NCBI RefSeq assembly: GCF_013085465.1
Contig: NZ_CP049838.1
Location: forward strand, 3,348,001 to 3,412,000
Direction of reading: 5' to 3'
Length of the DNA: 64,000 bases
From: Streptomyces asoensis
GTDB taxonomy: Bacteria; Actinomycetota; Actinomycetes; Streptomycetales; Streptomycetaceae
The translations under genes were made by a program, and so were the position numbers. Each line of letters begins with the position of its first letter. Position 1 is the stretch's first letter. Positions 59,581 to 64,000 of the stretch are shown in pieces. The notes beneath the pieces are model-generated. The model was not told the DNA's origin. It made no database searches and saw only the letters and a list, made by a program, of their open reading frames with translations.

Positions 59581-59895
59581 ATGGCCGTCATGCGCTACAA
59601 GCTCACGTTCGTCGTCGGGCTGGCACTGGGGTACGTACTGGGCACGCGTGCCGGGCGCGAGCGCTACGAGCAGTTGAAGAAGTCCGCGCGGCAGGTCGCC
59701 CAGAACCCCGCCGTGCGCAACACCGCCGAGACCGCCGCCCAGCAGGGCCGCCAGTACGCGGGCAAGGCGTACCACGCGGTCAGCGACAAGGTCGGCGACC
59801 GGATGCCCGAATCGGTGGCGGGCCGGGTGCGGTCCCTGCGTGACCGCAACAGCAACGGCGCGGGTGGGGACGACTGGGGCACCAGCAACACCTAG
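59581..59895 (+). CDS. Small YtxH-like membrane-associated protein
   Basis: 104 residues from the ATG at 59581 (an ATG at 59590 is also possible; AAGGAGAGG precedes both). A single N-terminal hydrophobic segment (LTFVVGLALGYVLGTRAG) with the GYxLGTRAGRERYEQ signature is followed by a hydrophilic Ala/Gln/Arg helix. This is the YtxH/DUF-type small membrane protein pattern common in actinobacteria, with no defined role. It stands alone between the tRNAs and the sugar kinase. Confidence 0.78.
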   Translation: MAVMRYKLTFVVGLALGYVLGTRAGRERYEQLKKSARQVAQNPAVRNTAETAAQQGRQYAGKAYHAVSDKVGDRMPESVAGRVRSLRDRNSNGAGGDDWGTSNT

Positions 59896-60064
59896 CGGGG
59901 CCTTCGAGGCGCCGGGAGGGTCGTCCCGGCGCCGCGGTGATGTGACATATGCGGTGCCGTCACGGGGGCTCGACCAGCGACAACGCCCCGCGCTGGGCAG
60001 GAGCGGGGCACCCCGGCGCTCTCCGCGGCCCAACCCGAGCGGCGCGTGCGGCAGAATTTTCGTC

Positions 60065-61522
60065 ATGGGGATAGTCGCCGGGTTGGACAGTTCACCCGAT
60101 TTCACTCGTATCGTCGTCTGCGACGCGGACACCGGAGCCGTGCTCCGGCAGGGGTATGCGCCGCATCCGATGGAAGGCGCCGAGAGTGCGGGAGGGCGGC
60201 CCTCCGATGTCGATCCGCAGGCCTGGCTGCTGTCCCTGGGCGAGGCCGCGGGCGGTGGGCTGCTCGAAGGCGTGCAGGCCATCGGTGTGTCCTCGCAGCA
60301 GAACGCCGTCGTGCCGCTGGACTCGCAGGGCAACACCGTGCGGCCGGCGATGGTCGGCGGGGACAAGCGGGCGCAGGTCGCGGCGGCCGATCTGATCGAC
60401 GCGGTCGGCGGGCGCGAGGCATGGGCGCAGGCGGTGGGATGCGTCCCGCAGGCCGCCCAGCCGGTGACCAAGCTGCGCTGGCTGGCGAAGAACGAACCGG
60501 ACGCCGCCGCCCGGACCGCCGTACTGCTCCAGGCCCACGACTGGCTGGTGTGGCAGCTCCTCGGGAGGCCCGTGCGTAGGACCACCGATCGCGGCGGGGC
60601 CTCCGGGACCGGGTACTGGTCCGCCGCCACCGGCGCTTATCGGCCAGATCTCGTCGAGCTGGCGCTCGGTCACCAGGCCATGCTTCCCGAGGTGATCGGA
60701 CCGTCCGACGCGGCCGGTACGACGCCGGAGGGGCTGCTGATCTCCGCCGGGACCGGCGAGACCATGGCCGCGGCCCTGGGGCTGGGAATCGGACACGGGG
60801 ACGCGGTCGTCTCCCTCGGCGCCTCCGGGTCCGTGATGGCCGTGCACCACGAGGCGCTCGTCGACCAGAGCGGGATGATCACCTCGCTGGCCGACGCGAC
60901 GGGCATGCACCTGCCGGTCGTCACCACCCTGAACGCCGTACGGACCCTGCGCGGGGCCGCCGAGCTGATCGGGGCGCCCGATCTGGAGGCGCTGTCGGAC
61001 CTGGCGATGAAGTCGACGCCGGGGTCGCACGGGCTGGTCATGCTGCCCTATCTGGAGGGCGAGCGGACGCCCAACCTGCCGCACACGGCCGGGACGCTGG
61101 CGGGCCTGCGCCGCGAGTCGATGAAGCCCGAGCACTTCGCGCGGGCCGCCTTCGAGGGCATGCTGTGCGGGCTCGCGGACGCGCTCGACGTGCTGCGCGG
61201 CCGGGGCGTGGAGGTGCGGCGCATCTTCCTGCTCGGGGCGGCGGCCGAGCTGTCGGCCGTGCAGGCGGCGGCACCCGCGCTGTTCGGCGCGCAGGTCGTC
61301 GTACCGCAGCCGGCGGACTACGCGGCGATCGGGGCGGCCCGGCAGGCCGCGTGGGCGCTCGGAGCGTCGCAGGGCACCCTCGACCCGCGGACCCCGCCGG
61401 CCTGGCAGGGGGCGGCCGCGCAGGTCCTGGATCCGGGCGAGGAGCTGGCCGTCGGGCAGGCGGTGCGGCAGCAGTACGTGTCGGTGCGGGAGCAGACGCA
61501 CCCGGGAGCGTTCCGCGGATAG
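60065..61522 (+). CDS. FGGY-family carbohydrate kinase (xylulokinase-like)
   Basis: 485 residues from the ATG at 60065. CAGAAT 7 bases upstream and no ribosome site suggest a leaderless message. The two actin-like domains show VAGLDSSPDFTRIVVCDADTG (phosphate-1 loop), IGVSSQQNAVVPLD, DWLVWQLLG, VSLGASGSVMAV in the ATP domain and MLPYLEGERTPNLP, RIFLLGAAAELSAVQ. Xylulokinases and relatives have the same order. The usual DxGT after the first strand is DSSPD here, a common variant in actinobacterial paralogues. Substrate (xylulose or another ketose) is not certain. No sugar-transport or isomerase genes are adjacent. Confidence 0.87.
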   Translation: MGIVAGLDSSPDFTRIVVCDADTGAVLRQGYAPHPMEGAESAGGRPSDVDPQAWLLSLGEAAGGGLLEGVQAIGVSSQQNAVVPLDSQGNTVRPAMVGGDKRAQVAAADLIDAVGGREAWAQAVGCVPQAAQPVTKLRWLAKNEPDAAARTAVLLQAHDWLVWQLLGRPVRRTTDRGGASGTGYWSAATGAYRPDLVELALGHQAMLPEVIGPSDAAGTTPEGLLISAGTGETMAAALGLGIGHGDAVVSLGASGSVMAVHHEALVDQSGMITSLADATGMHLPVVTTLNAVRTLRGAAELIGAPDLEALSDLAMKSTPGSHGLVMLPYLEGERTPNLPHTAGTLAGLRRESMKPEHFARAAFEGMLCGLADALDVLRGRGVEVRRIFLLGAAAELSAVQAAAPALFGAQVVVPQPADYAAIGAARQAAWALGASQGTLDPRTPPAWQGAAAQVLDPGEELAVGQAVRQQYVSVREQTHPGAFRG

Positions 61523-61702
61523 GAGCGAAGGTTCCGCGGACAGGGGCGCACGGGGCGTACAGGGCGTATCGGGTGCGTGGAGCGCATCGGGTGTACAGGT
61601 GCGCATCGGGCGTACACAGACGGCCGTAAAAGCACTGCTCTCAGCTTAATCAGTTGAGGTAACGCGGGTGGAGTGTTCGACGATAGGGGCCAGGGGCAAC
61701 CA

Positions 61703-63469
61703 ATGTCCCTCCCCGCCGACTCCGAGAGACGTGGCGTGCTCATACGACTACTGCGGACCTATCTCAGGCCCTACAAGAAACCCATCGCCCTGCTCGTGGC
61801 GCTCCAGTTCCTCCAGACCTGCGCCACCCTCTACCTGCCCACGCTGAACGCGCACATCATCGACAACGGCGTCGTCGAGGGAGACACCGGATACATCCTG
61901 TCCTTCGGCGGCGTGATGATCGGCATCTCGCTGGCGCAGGTCGTGTGCAACATCGGCGCCGTGTACTACGGCGCCAGAACCGCTTCCGCGCTCGGCCGGG
62001 ACGTGCGGGCGGCCGTCTTCGACCGGGTGCAGTCCTTCTCCGCCCGCGAGGTCGGCCAGTTCGGCGCCCCCTCGCTGATCACTCGGACGACGAACGACGT
62101 CCAGCAGATCCAGATGCTGGCCCTGATGACGTTCACGCTGATGGTGTCGGCGCCCATCATGTGCGTGGGCGGGGTCGTGCTGGCGCTCGGCCTGGACGTG
62201 CCGCTGTCCGCGGTGCTCGTCGCCGTGGTGCCGGTGCTGGGCATCTGCGTGACGCTGATCGTGCGCCGGCTGCGGCCGCTGTTCCGGTCCATGCAGGTGA
62301 AGCTGGACACCGTGAACCGGGTGCTGCGTGAGCAGATCACCGGCAACCGGGTGATCCGCGCCTTCGTCCGGGACGAGTTCGAACAGCAGCGGTTCCGCAA
62401 GGCCAACGCCGACCTCACCGACGTCTCGCTGAAGAGCGGCAACCTGCTCGCGCTGATGTTCCCGGTGGTCATGACCACGGTGAACCTGTCGTCGATCGCC
62501 GTGGTGTGGTTCGGTGCCCATCGGATCGACAGCGGCGGGATGCAGATCGGTGATCTGACCGCCTTCCTCGCCTACCTCATGCAGATCGTCATGTCCGTGA
62601 TGATGGCCACCTTCATGTTCATGATGGTGCCGCGCGCGGAGGTGTGTGCCGAGCGCATTCAGGAGGTGCTGGACACCTCGTCGTCGGTGGTTCCACCGGT
62701 GGCGCCCGTCACCGAGCTGCGCCGGCACGGGCATCTGGAGATCCGGGGGGCCGGGTTCCGTTACCCCGGCGCCGAGGAGCCCGTCCTGAAGTCCATCGAG
62801 CTCGTGGCGCGGCCGGGCGAGACGACGGCCGTGATCGGCTCGACCGGCAGCGGCAAGTCCACGCTGCTCGGGCTGGTGCCCCGGCTGTTCGACGCCACCG
62901 AGGGCGAGGTGCTCGTCGACGGGGTGGCCGTCGCCGAGGTCGACCCGGTGCTGCTGGCGAAGACCGTCGGTCTCGTACCGCAGAGGCCGTACCTGTTCGC
63001 GGGCACGGTCGCCACCAACCTGCGCTACGGCAATCCGGACGCCACCGACGAGGAGCTGTGGCACGCGCTGGAGGTGGCGCAGGCCAAGGACTTCGTGAGC
63101 AAACTGGAGAACGGGCTCGACTCCCCCATCGCGCAGGGCGGGACGAATGTCTCCGGTGGTCAGCGGCAGCGGCTCGCGATCGCCCGGACGCTCGTGCAGC
63201 GGCCGGAGATCTACCTCTTCGACGACTCCTTCTCCGCACTCGACTACGCCACCGACGCGGCACTGCGGGCGGCTCTCGGACGGGAGACCGCCGAGGCGAC
63301 CGTGGTGATCGTCGCCCAGCGGGTGGCCACCATCCGCGAGGCCGACCGGATCATCGTCCTCGACGAGGGTCTGGTCGTCGGCACGGGTACCCACCGCGAG
63401 CTGATGGCGGACAACGAGACCTACCGGGAGATCGTGCTCTCCCAGCTCACGGAAGCGGAGGCTGCCTGA
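61703..63469 (+). CDS. ABC exporter half-transporter, subunit 1
   Basis: 588 residues from the ATG at 61703, with AGGGG about 7 bases upstream. Six membrane segments (for instance IALLVALQFLQTCATLYL, TFTLMVSAPIMCVGGVVLAL, AVLVAVVPVLGICVTLIV) form an exporter membrane domain, followed by an ATPase with Walker A AVIGSTGSGKSTLLGLV, Q-loop GLVPQRPYLF, signature TNVSGGQRQRLAIARTL and Walker B IYLFDDSFSALD. The residue after Walker B is Ser instead of the catalytic Glu, as in the degenerate-site subunit of heterodimeric exporters. The second subunit follows immediately. A partial palindrome (CTTAATCAGTTGAGG, near 61643) lies upstream and could bind a MarR-type regulator. Confidence 0.92.
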   Translation: MSLPADSERRGVLIRLLRTYLRPYKKPIALLVALQFLQTCATLYLPTLNAHIIDNGVVEGDTGYILSFGGVMIGISLAQVVCNIGAVYYGARTASALGRDVRAAVFDRVQSFSAREVGQFGAPSLITRTTNDVQQIQMLALMTFTLMVSAPIMCVGGVVLALGLDVPLSAVLVAVVPVLGICVTLIVRRLRPLFRSMQVKLDTVNRVLREQITGNRVIRAFVRDEFEQQRFRKANADLTDVSLKSGNLLALMFPVVMTTVNLSSIAVVWFGAHRIDSGGMQIGDLTAFLAYLMQIVMSVMMATFMFMMVPRAEVCAERIQEVLDTSSSVVPPVAPVTELRRHGHLEIRGAGFRYPGAEEPVLKSIELVARPGETTAVIGSTGSGKSTLLGLVPRLFDATEGEVLVDGVAVAEVDPVLLAKTVGLVPQRPYLFAGTVATNLRYGNPDATDEELWHALEVAQAKDFVSKLENGLDSPIAQGGTNVSGGQRQRLAIARTLVQRPEIYLFDDSFSALDYATDAALRAALGRETAEATVVIVAQRVATIREADRIIVLDEGLVVGTGTHRELMADNETYREIVLSQLTEAEAA

Positions 63470-64000
63470 TGGCCGGGCCCATGGGACGCATGATGGCCGG
63501 CACCGGTCCCGACAACCACTCGCTGGACTTCAAGGTGTCCGGCAGGCGGCTGCTCGCCCAGTTCAAGCCGGAGCGGTTCACCCTCTACGCCATGCTGGCC
63601 TGCGTGACGCTGAGCGTCGGCCTCAGCGTGGTCGGGCCGAAGATCCTCGGCAAGGCCACCGACCTGGTCTTCGCGGGCATCGTCGGACGGCAGATGCCGG
63701 CCGGGTCGAGCAAGGAGCAGGTCCTCGACTCGATGCGGGAGCGCGGCGAGGGCAGCGTCGCCGACATGCTCAGGAGCACCGACTTCACGCCCGGCAAGGG
63801 CATCGACTTCGGCTCGGTCGGCGAGATCCTGCTGTTCGCGCTCGGGGTCTTCCTGGTCGCCGGTCTGCTGATGGCGGTGGCGACGCGGCTGGTCAACAAG
63901 TCCGTCAACCGCACCATGTTCCGGATGCGCGAGGACGTGCAGACGAAGCTGTCCCGGCTGCCGCTGTCGTACTTCGACAAGCGTCAGCGCGGCGAGGTGC
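63469..64000 (+). CDS. ABC exporter half-transporter, subunit 2 (N-terminal part, runs off the window)
   Basis: The ATG at 63469 shares one base with the stop of subunit 1 (TGATG). About 177 residues are visible. The N-terminus is Gly/Met-rich, followed by membrane segments (FTLYAMLACVTLSVGLSVV, ILLFALGVFLVAGLLMAVA) with a long soluble loop between them, and the coupling-helix motif MREDVQTKLSRLPLSYFDK. It should carry the consensus ATPase site that complements the degenerate one in subunit 1. Confidence 0.9.
   Translation, partial: MAGPMGRMMAGTGPDNHSLDFKVSGRRLLAQFKPERFTLYAMLACVTLSVGLSVVGPKILGKATDLVFAGIVGRQMPAGSSKEQVLDSMRERGEGSVADMLRSTDFTPGKGIDFGSVGEILLFALGVFLVAGLLMAVATRLVNKSVNRTMFRMREDVQTKLSRLPLSYFDKRQRGEV

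Overview
The DNA is very GC-rich with dense, short-gapped genes, GTG/TTG starts, many 1- to 4-base stop/start overlaps, F420- and FGGY-type genes, extracellular glycosidases and several apparently leaderless transcripts. This points to a Streptomyces (or close actinomycete) chromosome, probably an arm region, because it mixes secondary metabolism, polysaccharide use and an island.

Region 1 (1-18342) is a nonribosomal peptide/polyketide gene cluster. A leftward operon (6876 to 1900) carries a peptidyl carrier protein, a C-methyltransferase, a cupin, an aminotransferase, a second methyltransferase and a tryptophan-2,3-dioxygenase-like enzyme. A divergent rightward operon (7577-18298) carries a ketopantoate-reductase-like enzyme, an ACP, a C-A-T NRPS fused to an acyltransferase remnant, a zinc dehydrogenase, a free ketosynthase, a SnoaL-like protein and an adenylation domain interrupted by a methyltransferase. 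The aminotransferase/cupin/methyltransferase trio is the beta-methyltryptophan set (MarG/H/I type), the dioxygenase-like protein matches MarE (2-oxindole formation), and the interrupted adenylation protein matches MarQ (cysteine activation and S-methylation). The cluster therefore most likely makes a maremycin/FR900452-type oxindole compound. The cluster's left edge is cut by the window.

Region 2 (18357-46707) is ordinary chromosomal content: a secreted M28 peptidase, a GH5 glycosidase, an NAD-dependent DNA ligase, an F420-type oxidoreductase, an FAD monooxygenase, a two-component pair, a sortase with a frameshifted surface-protein partner, two alpha-galactosidases (GH36 and GH27), each next to a closely related LacI-type repressor with visible operator palindromes, and small membrane or stress genes.

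Region 3 (46816-59111) is a tandem genomic island at the 3' end of a CAU-anticodon tRNA gene. Three directly repeated copies of the tRNA 3' half (46816, 49431 and the intact tRNA at 59038) bound two elements whose ends match each other. Element A (about 2.6 kb) carries a HigBA/RelE-type toxin-antitoxin pair and a phosphotransferase. Element B (about 9.6 kb) carries a five-gene leftward operon: three different dynamin-like GTPases, a class III nucleotidyl cyclase with a His-rich tail, and a small membrane protein resembling the Pycsar effector PycTM. A Crp-type cyclic-nucleotide-binding regulator converges on it. I read this as a probable cyclic-nucleotide defence system wired to membrane-remodelling GTPases, and it is the most interesting object in the window. 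Neither element has an integrase.

Region 4 (59247-64000) resumes the chromosome: two tRNA-Asn genes, a YtxH-like protein, an FGGY kinase and a heterodimeric ABC exporter whose second subunit runs off the end.
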